A stretch of 64,000 bases of DNA from Bradyrhizobium barranii subsp. barranii (GTDB lineage Bacteria; Pseudomonadota; Alphaproteobacteria; Rhizobiales; Xanthobacteraceae). Positions 20,057-28,889 of this stretch are shown here, one piece after another. The stretch spans positions 10,337,501-10,401,500 of the forward strand of contig NZ_CP086136.1 in the NCBI RefSeq assembly GCF_017565645.3, read 5' to 3'. The notes under the pieces are model-generated. The model had not been told where the DNA came from and did not search any database. It saw nothing but the letters and a program-made list of their open reading frames with translations. Position 1 is the first letter of the stretch; the number at the start of each line of letters is the position of its first letter. Made by a program: the position numbers and the translations under genes.

Positions 20057-21391
20057 ATGACTGACGATCTCATCCGCCGCGGCCTCTCGCGCCGTGGCCT
20101 GCTCCAGACCACCGCCGGCCTCATCGGCGGCTCGATGCTGCCCGCGATGCCGGCCTTTGCCGAGGACAAGCCGGCGATCGGCTCGTATCCCGCCGGCGTT
20201 TCGGGTTCCACCGCCTTCATCGGAATCTCGGTCCCGCGCACCGGCACCTACGCCGTGCAGGGCGAGGACGAACTCAAGGGCTACCAGCTCGCGATCGAGC
20301 ACATCAACAGCGGCCACGACCTGATCAAGAAGATCTCGCCGAAGACCAGCAAGGGCGTGCTCGGCAAGGAGCTGAAGTTCGGCGTCGCGGATTCCGCGGC
20401 CAAGCCGAACGAGGCGGTGCAGGCGCAGCAACGCTTCATCAGCGAGAACAAGGCGATCATGATCACCGGCGGCACGTCGAGCGCCGTTGCGGTCGCGCTC
20501 AACAAGCTCGCGCAGCGCGAACACGTGCTGTTCGTGTGCGGCATTTCCGGCTCGAACGACACCACCGGCAAGGACTGCGTTCGCTACGGCTTCCGCCAGA
20601 ATTTCTTCGGCCAGACCGCCGCCGCGGCGATCGGCCCGGTGATGGTGAGGGAGTTCGGCAAAAACAAGAAGGCCGCCTACCTGACGCCTGATTACACCTA
20701 CGGCCACACCGTCACCAAGTCGATGCAAGACTTCCTCGCGACCGCGGGCTGGACGACGGTGACCAACCAGGTCGCACCGCTCGGCGCGCCCGACTACTCC
20801 TCGTATCTGCTGAACGTCGCGAACTCCGGCGCCGACGTGCTCATCAACGTCAACTGGGGTCACGACGCGGTGCTGTCGACCCAGCAGGCCAAGCAGTTCG
20901 GCGTGCTCGACAAGATGAAGCTGGTCGTTCCCTACCAGGTGCCCTTCATCGCGCGCGAGACCGGCGGCCTGATGCAGGGCGTCTACGCCGCCACCGACTA
21001 TTGGTGGACGATCGAGGACAAGTTCCCGCTCGCCAAGATGTTCAACGAGGCCTTCGAGAAGAAGTACGGCTACAAGCCCGAATGGGGCGCCGAGAACGCC
21101 TATGTCAGCTTCGCGCACTGGGCCCACATGTGCGAGCAGGCCGGCAGCTTCAATCCGCCCGACGTGATCAAGGCCTACGAGAAGGGCGAGACGATCCCTT
21201 CCCTGGTCGGCGACGTGCATTACCGCCCCGAGGATCACCAATGCGTCCGCCCGGTGATCATCGTGAAGGGCAAGCAGCAGAAGGACATGAAGAACAAGGA
21301 AGACTGGTACGACGTCGTCGAGATCGTCCCCGGTGAAGGCCTGATGCAGAAACCGGACGCGTTCGGCTGCCATCCCGGCGATTACAGCTGA
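20057..21391 (+). CDS. ABC transporter substrate-binding protein (HAAT/branched-chain amino acid type)
   Basis: This 444-residue periplasmic binding protein is the ligand-capturing part of the importer encoded by the next three genes. It starts with a twin-arginine-like signal, LSRRGLLQTTAGLIGG, ending near FAEDKPAIG. The fold is the Leu/Ile/Val-binding-protein type, with GTYAVQGEDELKGYQLAIEH, FVCGISGSNDTTGKD and AYLTPDYTYGHTVTKSMQDF. Candidate ligands are branched-chain or other hydrophobic amino acids, amides or urea; the sequence alone does not decide. An inverted repeat lies upstream at 19886-19910. Confidence 0.9.
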   Translation: MTDDLIRRGLSRRGLLQTTAGLIGGSMLPAMPAFAEDKPAIGSYPAGVSGSTAFIGISVPRTGTYAVQGEDELKGYQLAIEHINSGHDLIKKISPKTSKGVLGKELKFGVADSAAKPNEAVQAQQRFISENKAIMITGGTSSAVAVALNKLAQREHVLFVCGISGSNDTTGKDCVRYGFRQNFFGQTAAAAIGPVMVREFGKNKKAAYLTPDYTYGHTVTKSMQDFLATAGWTTVTNQVAPLGAPDYSSYLLNVANSGADVLINVNWGHDAVLSTQQAKQFGVLDKMKLVVPYQVPFIARETGGLMQGVYAATDYWWTIEDKFPLAKMFNEAFEKKYGYKPEWGAENAYVSFAHWAHMCEQAGSFNPPDVIKAYEKGETIPSLVGDVHYRPEDHQCVRPVIIVKGKQQKDMKNKEDWYDVVEIVPGEGLMQKPDAFGCHPGDYS

Positions 21392-21490
21392 GCCCGCGCT
21401 AACCCCTGTGACGCCGCGGGCTGCACTCTGGTCCTGCGGCGTCACCTTTTTCTGACGCGCACCATGGCGCGTCACAACGGCGATTGTCGC

Positions 21491-22366
21491 ATGATCAGTT
21501 GGCCCAACCTCGTTTCGCAGCTTTTCAACGGGCTCGCGCTCGGCGCCCTGCTCGCGCTGATCAGCTCCGGCCTGACCATCATCTACGGCACGCTCGGCGT
21601 GCTCAACCTCGCGCATGGCGCGATGTTCATGATCGGCGGCTATGCCGGCTTCGTCGCCTACCAGTACACGGAATCCTTCATCATCGCCGTCATCGCGGGC
21701 TCGCTGTTCGTGATGCTGCTCGGCGTCGCGATGGAACGCGTCATCATCCGCCATTTCTATCATCGCCCGCACGAGGATCAGCTGCTCGTGACCTTCGGGC
21801 TCGGCATCTGTTTCGTCGAGCTCGTGCGCCTGATCTTCTCGAGCCAGTCGCAGCTGGTTCCGCCGCCGGCCCTGTTCCAGGGCATCACCAATCTCGGCTT
21901 CATGTTCTATCCGACCTACCGCCTCGCCGTCGTCGGCATCGTCGCGGTCGCCCTCGGCGCACTGTTCATCGTCCTCTACCGGACCCGGCTCGGCATGATC
22001 GTGCGCGCCGGGATCGAGGATTCGGTGATGGTCGATTCGCTCGGCATCAACGTCTACCGCGTCTTCATGGTCGTGTTCGGCATCGGCGCGATGGCCGCCG
22101 GATTTGCCGGCATCGTCAACGCGCCGGTGGTGTCGCTGACACCGGGCATCGGCGACGACATCCTGGTCCAGACCTTCGTGGTGGTGGTGATCGGCGGCGT
22201 CGGCTCGTTTCCGGGCGCGATCCTCGGCGGCCTGATCGCCGGCGAGATCATCAGCGTCACCTCCATGTTCAACCCCGGCTACGCCTATGTGATGCTGTTT
22301 GCGGCGATGACGCTCGTGCTCGTGGTGCGACCGCATGGCCTGCTCGGCGTCCAGGGCCGCGAGTAA
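21491..22366 (+). CDS. ABC transporter permease, LivH type
   Basis: This 291-residue inner-membrane permease has about eight hydrophobic segments. It shows the LivH hallmarks LISSGLTIIYGTLGVLNLAHG near residue 18 and FVVVVIGGVGSFPGAILGGL near residue 232. The ATG at 21491 was chosen because the membrane domain begins there at once; the longer frame from 21464 adds nine non-family residues. It pairs with the permease half of the fused protein that starts 11 bases downstream. Confidence 0.93.
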   Translation: MISWPNLVSQLFNGLALGALLALISSGLTIIYGTLGVLNLAHGAMFMIGGYAGFVAYQYTESFIIAVIAGSLFVMLLGVAMERVIIRHFYHRPHEDQLLVTFGLGICFVELVRLIFSSQSQLVPPPALFQGITNLGFMFYPTYRLAVVGIVAVALGALFIVLYRTRLGMIVRAGIEDSVMVDSLGINVYRVFMVVFGIGAMAAGFAGIVNAPVVSLTPGIGDDILVQTFVVVVIGGVGSFPGAILGGLIAGEIISVTSMFNPGYAYVMLFAAMTLVLVVRPHGLLGVQGRE

Positions 22367-22377
22367 GCGATTTCCTG

Positions 22378-24222
22378 ATGCTCAAGCAACGCCCGTTCCT
22401 GATCGAGACCCTGACCGCGATCGGTTTGATCGCAGCCCCGTTCGTGCTGCCTCATCTCGGCTTCGCCCCGAACACCGTGAACCGGATCCTGGTCTGGGGC
22501 CTGTTCGGTCTCGGCTTCGACATCCTGTTCGGATTCACCGGCCTGCTGTCGTTCGGCCAGTCCGCCTTCTACGGTACCGGCGGCTTTGTCGCGGCCTACC
22601 TCCTGACCCGCGCGGGTTTCGGCAACGTGCTGGGCGCACTGATCATCGGCATGATCGCGGCGGCCGCGACCGGCTATCTGATCGGCCTGATCGCACTGCG
22701 CCGCACCGGCATCTATTTCGCCATGATCACGGTGGCGATCGCGGAGGTGTTCTTCTTCGTCGAGTTCAATCCGCTCTCGGATTTCACCGGCGGCGAGAAC
22801 GGCCTGCCGGGCGTACCGACGCCGAGCTTCAATCTCGGCTTCACCACCATCCACTTCACCAATGGCTGGTCGCTCTATCAGTTCATCGCACTGTGCTACT
22901 TCATCGGCGTCATCATCGCGCTCAGGATCGTCCGCTCGCCTGTCGGCGCGATTCTGAGCGCGATCCGCGACAATCCGCTGCGCGCCACCGCCGTCGGCCA
23001 CAACATCCACGGCTACAAGTTGACCGCCTTCGTAATCGCTGCGGCCTACGCGGGCTTCGCCGGCGGCCTGCTCGGCGTATTGCAGGCCTTCATGCCGCCC
23101 GACGCCTTCACCTTCGACACCTCGGGCCAGCTCGTGATGCAGACTGCCATCGGCGGCCGCGGCACGCTGTTCGGACCGCTGGTCGGCGCAACAGTCTGGC
23201 TGTTCCTTCAGGATTTCCTCCAGTCCGCGCTGGGCCTCGGAGCGGCCTGGAAGCTGGTGCTGGGCGTCGTGTTCGTGGTGCTGGTCTGCTTCCTGCGCGG
23301 CGGCATTGTGGGCGGCCTCGTCGATCTCTACGGCCTCGCGTCCGGCAAGCGAGCGCGGAAGGCTGCGGAGACGGAGGAGGAGGCCGAGATCGAGACGCCA
23401 CAGCAAGCTCCGCCGGCGCCGATGCAGGCCAAGGAGGTCGCGCATCCCGCCTATTCCGGGCCGATCCTGAAAGCCACCGGCCTGACCAAGCGCTATGGCG
23501 GTCTCGTCGCCAACAGCGACATCGATTTCAGCGTCAATCAGGGCGAGTTGCGCGGCATCATCGGCCCCAACGGCGCCGGCAAATCGACCTTCTTCAAGAT
23601 GCTGACCTGCGAGATCGCGCCGACCTCCGGCCAGATCGTGTTCGAGGGCCGCGACATCACGGGATTGAAGGTCACCGAGGTCTGCCAGACCGGCCTCACC
23701 AAGAGCTACCAGGTCAACCAGCTCTTCACGGGCCTCACGGTGCGGCAGAACCTGACGATCGCCGCACTCGCCGAGCTGCGCGGAAAATTCCGGCTCGACC
23801 TGTTCCGCAAGCTCTCGGGCGTGAAGGGCCTGACGGAGCAGGTCGAGCACACGCTCGCCCTGGTCAATTTGACCCGCCGCGCCGACACGCCGGTATCCGA
23901 GCTCGCCTATGGCGAGAAGCGCCGGCTGGAGATCGGGCTTGCGCTCGCCACCTCGCCACGCCTGCTGCTGCTCGACGAGCCGCTCGCCGGCATGAGCCCG
24001 CGCGAGCGCGTCGAGACCGTCAAGCTGCTCAAATCGATCGCGCGCGGCCGCACCATGATCATCATCGACCACGACATGGATTCGCTGTTCGAGCTGGTCG
24101 AGCGCGTGACGGTGCTCCAGGAGGGCAAGGTGCTGCTGGACGGCACACCGGAGGAAATCAGGACCAACGCCGCAGTGCAGGAAGCCTATCTCGGCGGCGT
24201 TCACGGAGAGATCGCCGCATGA
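22378..24222 (+). CDS. Fused ABC transporter permease-ATPase (LivM-LivG fusion)
   Basis: This 614-residue protein joins two subunits that are usually separate. Residues 1-330 form a LivM-type permease, with GLLSFGQSAFYGTGGFVAAY and the loop AIRDNPLRATAVGHN. A charged linker follows at about 320-355, rich in Lys/Ala/Glu. The rest is a LivG-type ATPase with Walker A GPNGAGKSTFF near residue 395, signature region ELAYGEKRRLEIG and Walker B LLLLDEPLAG. There is no stop or frameshift between the halves. Its stop codon overlaps the livF-type start by four bases. Such fusions exist in some alphaproteobacteria. Confidence 0.93.
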   Translation: MLKQRPFLIETLTAIGLIAAPFVLPHLGFAPNTVNRILVWGLFGLGFDILFGFTGLLSFGQSAFYGTGGFVAAYLLTRAGFGNVLGALIIGMIAAAATGYLIGLIALRRTGIYFAMITVAIAEVFFFVEFNPLSDFTGGENGLPGVPTPSFNLGFTTIHFTNGWSLYQFIALCYFIGVIIALRIVRSPVGAILSAIRDNPLRATAVGHNIHGYKLTAFVIAAAYAGFAGGLLGVLQAFMPPDAFTFDTSGQLVMQTAIGGRGTLFGPLVGATVWLFLQDFLQSALGLGAAWKLVLGVVFVVLVCFLRGGIVGGLVDLYGLASGKRARKAAETEEEAEIETPQQAPPAPMQAKEVAHPAYSGPILKATGLTKRYGGLVANSDIDFSVNQGELRGIIGPNGAGKSTFFKMLTCEIAPTSGQIVFEGRDITGLKVTEVCQTGLTKSYQVNQLFTGLTVRQNLTIAALAELRGKFRLDLFRKLSGVKGLTEQVEHTLALVNLTRRADTPVSELAYGEKRRLEIGLALATSPRLLLLDEPLAGMSPRERVETVKLLKSIARGRTMIIIDHDMDSLFELVERVTVLQEGKVLLDGTPEEIRTNAAVQEAYLGGVHGEIAA

Positions 24223-24917
24223 GCCTGATCGAGGTCAATGGCCTGAACAGCTATTACGGCGACTCCCACATCCTGTTCGACGTCGCCATGCGCGTCGAGC
24301 GGCACGAGGTGGTGGCACTGCTCGGGCGGAACGGCGCCGGCAAGAGCACGACGCTCAAGAGCCTGATGGGCGTCGTGACGCCCCGCAGCGGCAGCGTAAA
24401 GTTCGACGGCATCGATATCGCTGGACGCAAGAGCCACAGAATCGCGCAGGCCGGCATGCAGCTCGTGCACGAGGAGCGCCGGATCTTCGGCAGCTTGTCG
24501 GTGGAGGAGAACATCGTCCTCGCCGGGATCACCGCACCGAAGCGCTGGCCGCTCGAGCGCATCTACGAGATGTTTCCGCGGCTGAAGGAGCGGCGCAACA
24601 ACCGCGGCACCGAGCTCTCCGGCGGCGAACAGCAGATGCTCGCGATCGCCCGGGCGCTGGTGCGCGATCCCAAGATCGTGCTGCTGGACGAGCCGTTCGA
24701 GGGGCTCGCGCCCGTCATCGTCCACGATCTCGTCAAGGCCTGCCGCGAGCTCGCGGCCGCCGGCCAGACCATCGTGCTGGTCGAGCAGAATCTGGCAGCG
24801 ACGCTGGCGCTGGCGACGCGGATCTACATCATCAACAACGGCCACATCGTGCACGAGGGGCCGGCGCAGGAGCTCAAGGCCCAGCCGGAGCTGCTGCAGC
24901 GATACCTTGGCGTCTAG
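24219..24917 (+). CDS. ABC transporter ATP-binding protein, LivF type
   Basis: This 232-residue ATPase is the second nucleotide-binding subunit of the importer. It has Walker A LLGRNGAGKSTTLKS, the signature ELSGGEQQMLAIARAL, Walker B IVLLDEPFEGLAP and the H-loop-side text IVLVEQNLAATLALATR. It starts MSLIEVNGLNSYYGDSHIL, as LivF proteins do, and overlaps the upstream gene by ATGA. With the solute-binding protein, LivH-type permease and fused LivM-LivG it makes a complete HAAT importer. Confidence 0.95.
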   Translation: MSLIEVNGLNSYYGDSHILFDVAMRVERHEVVALLGRNGAGKSTTLKSLMGVVTPRSGSVKFDGIDIAGRKSHRIAQAGMQLVHEERRIFGSLSVEENIVLAGITAPKRWPLERIYEMFPRLKERRNNRGTELSGGEQQMLAIARALVRDPKIVLLDEPFEGLAPVIVHDLVKACRELAAAGQTIVLVEQNLAATLALATRIYIINNGHIVHEGPAQELKAQPELLQRYLGV

Positions 24918-25072
24918 GTCGAGTCCTCCTAAACTCCGGGATATCTGCTTTCGAGGGGGTAGCATGCGGCCTCGTCCCCGGAATGTCGCCTTGGGCCCAA
25001 AGCGGACACAGGGTCGCCTTTAGCCGAGGTGAGGTCTTGCCAAGCCGAACCGAACCTGAGGGAGGAGACGCT

Positions 25073-26014
25073 ATGAGCGCGATCTGGCCGGAGATTCCCT
25101 TCGAGGCATGGAGCGAAACCTGTTCCGCGCTTCATCTGTATTGCCAGATTGTCGGCAAGTATCGGCTCGCGAGAACGCCATGGGTCAACCATTCCTGGCA
25201 CGCGACCTTCTACGTGAATGCACGCGGGCTCACGACTTCGCTGATTCCAGACGCATCAGGTATCGAGATCGTCTTCGATCTCTCCCGTCACGTCCTGATC
25301 GGAGAAGCAGCTGATGGGCGCAGGGCGGAAATGCCGCTCGGGCGAATGTCCGTCGCCGAATTTCACGCCCGGTTCTGTGATTTGGTAGGACATCTCGGCG
25401 GAACACCAGAATTTGACGGTCGGCCCAGTGAGGTTCCAGATCCGATCCCGTTCACGGAGGACCGCCAGATCAGGCCCTATGACGCAGACGCCGTGACGCG
25501 GTTCTTCCGCGCCCTCGTCGCGATCAACGGAGTGTTTTATCGGTTTCGGACGGGGTTCACCGGGAAGGTCAGTCCGGTCCATCTCTTCTGGGGCAGCTTC
25601 GATCTCGCGGTGACGCGCTTCTCTGGGCGTTCCGCTCCGCTTCACCCGGGTGGCGTCCCGGGTTTGCCGGACGTCGTGACACGCGAGGCCTATAGCGATG
25701 AGGTCTCGTCCGCCGGCTTTTGGCCGGGCGGAGGTGGCACAGACTTTGCGGCTTTCTACTCCTATGCCTACCCCACCCCGAATGGCTTTGCTGACGGACA
25801 GGTCATGCCGGCGGGCGCATACTTCGATCGGAAGCTCGGCGAATATCTCCTGCCCTACGACCTTGTGCGAAAATCCAGCGAGCCAGAGGCCACGCTCATG
25901 GCGTTTCTGCAAACCACCTATCAGGCAGCAGCTGATGTCGGACGCTGGGATCGTGCCGCGCTCGAATGTCCGATTGGCTCTCCCCTTCGACCCCGCCCGC
26001 TGAACAGGAACTGA
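25073..26014 (+). CDS. DUF5996 family protein
   Basis: This 313-residue soluble protein starts MSAIWPEIPFEAWSETCSALH after a good ribosome site (gggaggaga), so the ATG at 25073 is preferred to 24983. The pattern WXXTCXXLHXXXQIVGKXRLA, the segment PWVNHSWHATFYVNARGL and the segment GKVSPVHLFWGSFDLAVTRF match DUF5996, a family of unknown function found singly in many soil bacteria. Conserved His, Trp and Tyr residues hint at an enzyme, but no active site is known. It is the last gene of the block between prfA and prmC. Confidence 0.8.
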   Translation: MSAIWPEIPFEAWSETCSALHLYCQIVGKYRLARTPWVNHSWHATFYVNARGLTTSLIPDASGIEIVFDLSRHVLIGEAADGRRAEMPLGRMSVAEFHARFCDLVGHLGGTPEFDGRPSEVPDPIPFTEDRQIRPYDADAVTRFFRALVAINGVFYRFRTGFTGKVSPVHLFWGSFDLAVTRFSGRSAPLHPGGVPGLPDVVTREAYSDEVSSAGFWPGGGGTDFAAFYSYAYPTPNGFADGQVMPAGAYFDRKLGEYLLPYDLVRKSSEPEATLMAFLQTTYQAAADVGRWDRAALECPIGSPLRPRPLNRN

Positions 26015-26146
26015 TGAAGGTTCGATGAAAGATCGCTGGCTCGCAGTTTCGGTGGAGCGAAGCTGCGCCAGTCGATTTCGAGTTTGTCTCGATGATGGGT
26101 TTCGCAACAGCTCTACCCGTCCGGTCTTGCTGCAGCGCTATCTCGA

Positions 26147-26572
26147 TCAACTGCCAAGTGCCGCAATCATCCGCTTGGCGTGATCGGCGAGCACGGCCAT
26201 GTCTTCCTTGCGCGTCTGCGCCGGCAGCAGCTCGATTCCGGCCCTGACCGGCATGACGTGCATGTGCAGGTGGAAGACCACCTGCCCGCTCGCCGGTTCA
26301 CTGAACTGCTGCAGGATGATACCCTCCGCGCCGAACGCCTTCATCGCCGCAATCGCGATCCGTTTGCCGGTTCGGGCGACCGCGGCGAGATCGTCATCCG
26401 CGATGTCGAGGATGCCGCGCGCCGGCGCCCGGGGGATGACCAGCGTGTGTCCGGGCGAGCGGGGCATGATGTCGAGGAAGGCGAGGCTGCGGTCGTCCCT
26501 GAAAACCTCGAAGCAGGGAATCTCGCCGCGCAGGATCTTTGCGAAGACGTTCTGATCGTCGTAAGCCGCCAT
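26147..26572 (-). CDS. HIT family nucleotide hydrolase
   Basis: This 141-residue histidine-triad protein has the triad HXHXH at His101, His103 and His105 in VVFHLHMHVMPVR, and starts with the family text DDQNVFAKILRGEIPCFEVF. HIT (HINT-like) enzymes hydrolyse adenosine phosphoramidates and similar nucleotides. The frame is complete with the usual length. It is divergent from prmC with 90 bases between the starts. Confidence 0.93.
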   Translation of the reverse strand: MAAYDDQNVFAKILRGEIPCFEVFRDDRSLAFLDIMPRSPGHTLVIPRAPARGILDIADDDLAAVARTGKRIAIAAMKAFGAEGIILQQFSEPASGQVVFHLHMHVMPVRAGIELLPAQTRKEDMAVLADHAKRMIAALGS

Positions 26573-26662
26573 GGATCCCTCCCACGCTGCGAGGTGCGAT
26601 CAGACGCGCTCCTTTCCGTTGACGCAAGCAATGCCGCCGATCTATCCACGATACCAGGCAGG

Positions 26663-27559
26663 ATGGCTCCATTGGCGACAGGTTTCGATTCCGGACACAG
26701 CATCGAGAGCGCGCGGCGCGCGCTTGCGGCGCGACTGCAATCGGCCGGCATCGAAGAGCCCGCCCTCGACGCGCGCCTGCTCGTCGGAGCCGCGCTGAGG
26801 CTTGATTTGACCGGCATCGTCACGCAGGCGGCGCGCCAGCTCACGCCCGAAGAGGCTGCGCGGCTCGAAGCCTATGCGCAGCGCCGGCTCGCGCATGAGC
26901 CGGTCGCCCGCATTCTCGGCGCGCGCGAATTCTGGGGCCTGCCGTTCCAACTGTCCGAGGCGGCGCTGGTGCCGCGGCCGGACACCGAGACCGTGGTCGA
27001 ACTGGCACTGGAAATCTTTCGGGAGGCCGCGATATCGGGGCCGCGCCCGCGAATCGCGGATATCGGCACTGGATCCGGCGCGATCCTGCTCGCGTTGCTG
27101 CACGAAATTCCCGATGCCTTCGGTGTCGGAACCGATCTCAGCCTCTCCGCGCTCGACACCGCGCGGAGCAATGCCGCAGCACTGGGCCTCGCCGACCGTT
27201 CCGGCTTCGTCGCCTGCTCCTATGCGGCGGCGCTGCGCGGCCCGTTCGATCTCATCGTGTCGAATCCGCCCTATATTCCCTCAGGGGAAATTCCGAAACT
27301 GAGCCTCGACGTGCGCGAGCACGATCCGCATCTGGCGCTCGACGGCGGCAATGACGGCTATGACGCCTACCGCGCCCTGATCCCGCAGGCGGCCGAGCGG
27401 CTCGCCCCCGGCGGGGCGTTGATCGTCGAGGCGGGGCAAGGGCAGGCCCGCGATATTGAAACCTTGATGACGGCTGCCGCGTTGTCTGTGGACAGGCCGC
27501 CCAAGGCCGATTTGGCGGGCATCCCGCGGGCGGTTTCGGCCCGAAAAATGCCCCCATAA
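26663..27559 (+). CDS. prmC: Peptide chain release factor N5-glutamine methyltransferase
   Basis: PrmC methylates the glutamine of the GGQ motif in release factors. The 298-residue protein has the helical N-domain, the SAM loop IADIGTGSGAILLALLHEIP and the catalytic motif IVSNPPYIPSGEI, which binds the target glutamine. The ATG at 26663, preceded by caggcagg, was chosen because the frame continues upstream through the antisense of the HIT gene. Its substrate gene prfA is normally adjacent but here is 8 kb upstream. Late residues (SVDRPPKADLAGIPRAVSARK) are typical of rhizobial PrmC. Confidence 0.95.
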   Translation: MAPLATGFDSGHSIESARRALAARLQSAGIEEPALDARLLVGAALRLDLTGIVTQAARQLTPEEAARLEAYAQRRLAHEPVARILGAREFWGLPFQLSEAALVPRPDTETVVELALEIFREAAISGPRPRIADIGTGSGAILLALLHEIPDAFGVGTDLSLSALDTARSNAAALGLADRSGFVACSYAAALRGPFDLIVSNPPYIPSGEIPKLSLDVREHDPHLALDGGNDGYDAYRALIPQAAERLAPGGALIVEAGQGQARDIETLMTAAALSVDRPPKADLAGIPRAVSARKMPP

Positions 27560-28023
27560 AAGCCGGATCGGGTTGCAAAAAACCTCTTGGAATATCCCTT
27601 GGGAACGACTACGTTCCGGTCAACACATCGGTGCCGGCCCCGTAGACCTACGGGCAAAAGCCGGGCTCTCGGGCGAGAGCTTTACTGATTTAAAGGTTCC
27701 AAGCCGCAGGTCCTGTTGAGCGCGATGGCCATTGGAGCTGCGCTGCTCTCCGACCGCAAAGTGAACGAAAGCCTGATATTGCGCTTGAAGACTTACGCAA
27801 CAAAGCTGGGCTTGTTTCGGCAGGCGATATGAATGGGTTCGCTGGCAATGGATGCTGGCGGGTGGGGAACGCGTCTTTGTTGAACGCGACGGTCGACGGA
27901 CATCGGCAGGGTTCAAGCCGCTCTTGCGCGCGGTGCGCACGAGAGATGTGAACCGCTGTCATCAGGTCACTCCGAGCAATCAGTAACGCGTGCAACCTTT
28001 AGGGCTGGAATTAAAGGCAGGAC
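27560..28023. other. Gene-free region before the DUF4167 gene
   Basis: About 460 bases have no supported gene. Short frames exist on the minus strand but have no family resemblance or good start. The region has mixed composition and probably carries the promoter and a long leader of the DUF4167 gene; the bases gcaggac precede the ATG. No tRNA, riboswitch or repeat could be recognised. Confidence 0.5.
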
Positions 28024-28830
28024 ATGAGAAACGGTCAGAACAAGCAGCGGATGCGCAACCGCAATAACAATAATAATAACAACAACAACAACCGGCGCGG
28101 CCAGAACCCGATGACCCGGGTTTACGAATCGAACGGACCCGACATCAAGATCCGCGGCACGGCTTCGCACATCGCCGAAAAATATCTTCAGCTCGCGCGC
28201 GATGCGCGCTCTTCCGGCGACCCGGTCGCCGCCGAGAACTACTACCAGCACGCCGAGCATTATTTCCGCCTGATCGCGGCAGCCCAGGAACAGTTCCGCC
28301 AGAACCAGCAGCCGCGCGGCGACGAGCCCGTCAGCAACAGCAGCGACGACAGCGAGGACGACGGCGAGAATTTCTCGAATTTCGGCCAGGAGCCGGGCTT
28401 CGTCCCGCAGCCGCCGCAGCAGCAACAGCCCTTCATGCGCGACCGCGACGGCCAGCGCGATCACCAGCGTGATCATCAGCCGCGTGACGGCCAGCAGCCC
28501 TATCAGCGCGACAACCAGCAGCCCCGCGAACATCGCGAACGCGACCATCGTGCGCAGCCGCAATATCAGCCGCAGCCGCTGCCGCTGCCGCTGCCGCTGA
28601 ACCAGCCGCAGCCCGTCGTTGCCGACACCGGCAGCGTCGATCGCCTGCCCTCCTTCATCACCGGCGCACAGCCGCAAGTGAATAGTGCCGCGAATGGCGG
28701 TCCTGGTGGCGTGGAAGGCGGCGGTGGCGGCGAACGCTTTCCGCGGCGGCGCCGCCGGCCGCATGGCCCGCGCCCCGAGCGCGAGGCGGCTCCGGCCGGC
28801 TCCAGCGACGAAGTCGCCTCCGGCGAGTAA
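28024..28830 (+). CDS. DUF4167 domain protein, low-complexity
   Basis: This 268-residue protein has a basic start (MRNGQNKQRMRNRN) and a run of ten Asn coded by AAT/AAC repeats. The DUF4167 core follows at about residues 28-95, with TRVYESNGPDIKIRGTASHI and AENYYQHAEHYFRL. Next is a long Gln/Arg/Asp-rich disordered tail with a (Leu-Pro) run near residue 187, ending in a Gly- and Arg-rich segment. The family occurs in Rhizobiales just after prmC, and its function is unknown. The basic, Asn/Gln-rich make-up suggests nucleic-acid or ribosome association. A strong terminator follows. Confidence 0.9.
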   Translation: MRNGQNKQRMRNRNNNNNNNNNNRRGQNPMTRVYESNGPDIKIRGTASHIAEKYLQLARDARSSGDPVAAENYYQHAEHYFRLIAAAQEQFRQNQQPRGDEPVSNSSDDSEDDGENFSNFGQEPGFVPQPPQQQQPFMRDRDGQRDHQRDHQPRDGQQPYQRDNQQPREHRERDHRAQPQYQPQPLPLPLPLNQPQPVVADTGSVDRLPSFITGAQPQVNSAANGGPGGVEGGGGGERFPRRRRRPHGPRPEREAAPAGSSDEVASGE

Positions 28831-28855
28831 GCTTTTTCCGATGTTCTGATCTGCA

Positions 28856-28889
28856 ATCGTCCCGGCCTCGCGCCGGGACGATTTGTTTT
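28856..28889 (+). terminator. Rho-independent terminator after DUF4167 gene
   Basis: The arms atcgtcccggc (28856-28866) and gccgggacgat (28872-28882) form an 11-bp GC-rich stem with a 5-base loop, followed by tttgtttt. It ends the plus-strand transcript. The convergent methyltransferase gene ends at 28889. Confidence 0.85.

Noticed and set aside
19925..24204. Very long minus-strand frames opposite the HAAT transporter genes
   Set aside because: Their composition (His, Asp, Arg, Ala) is that of antisense shadows of high-GC genes; the plus strand has clear transporter families.
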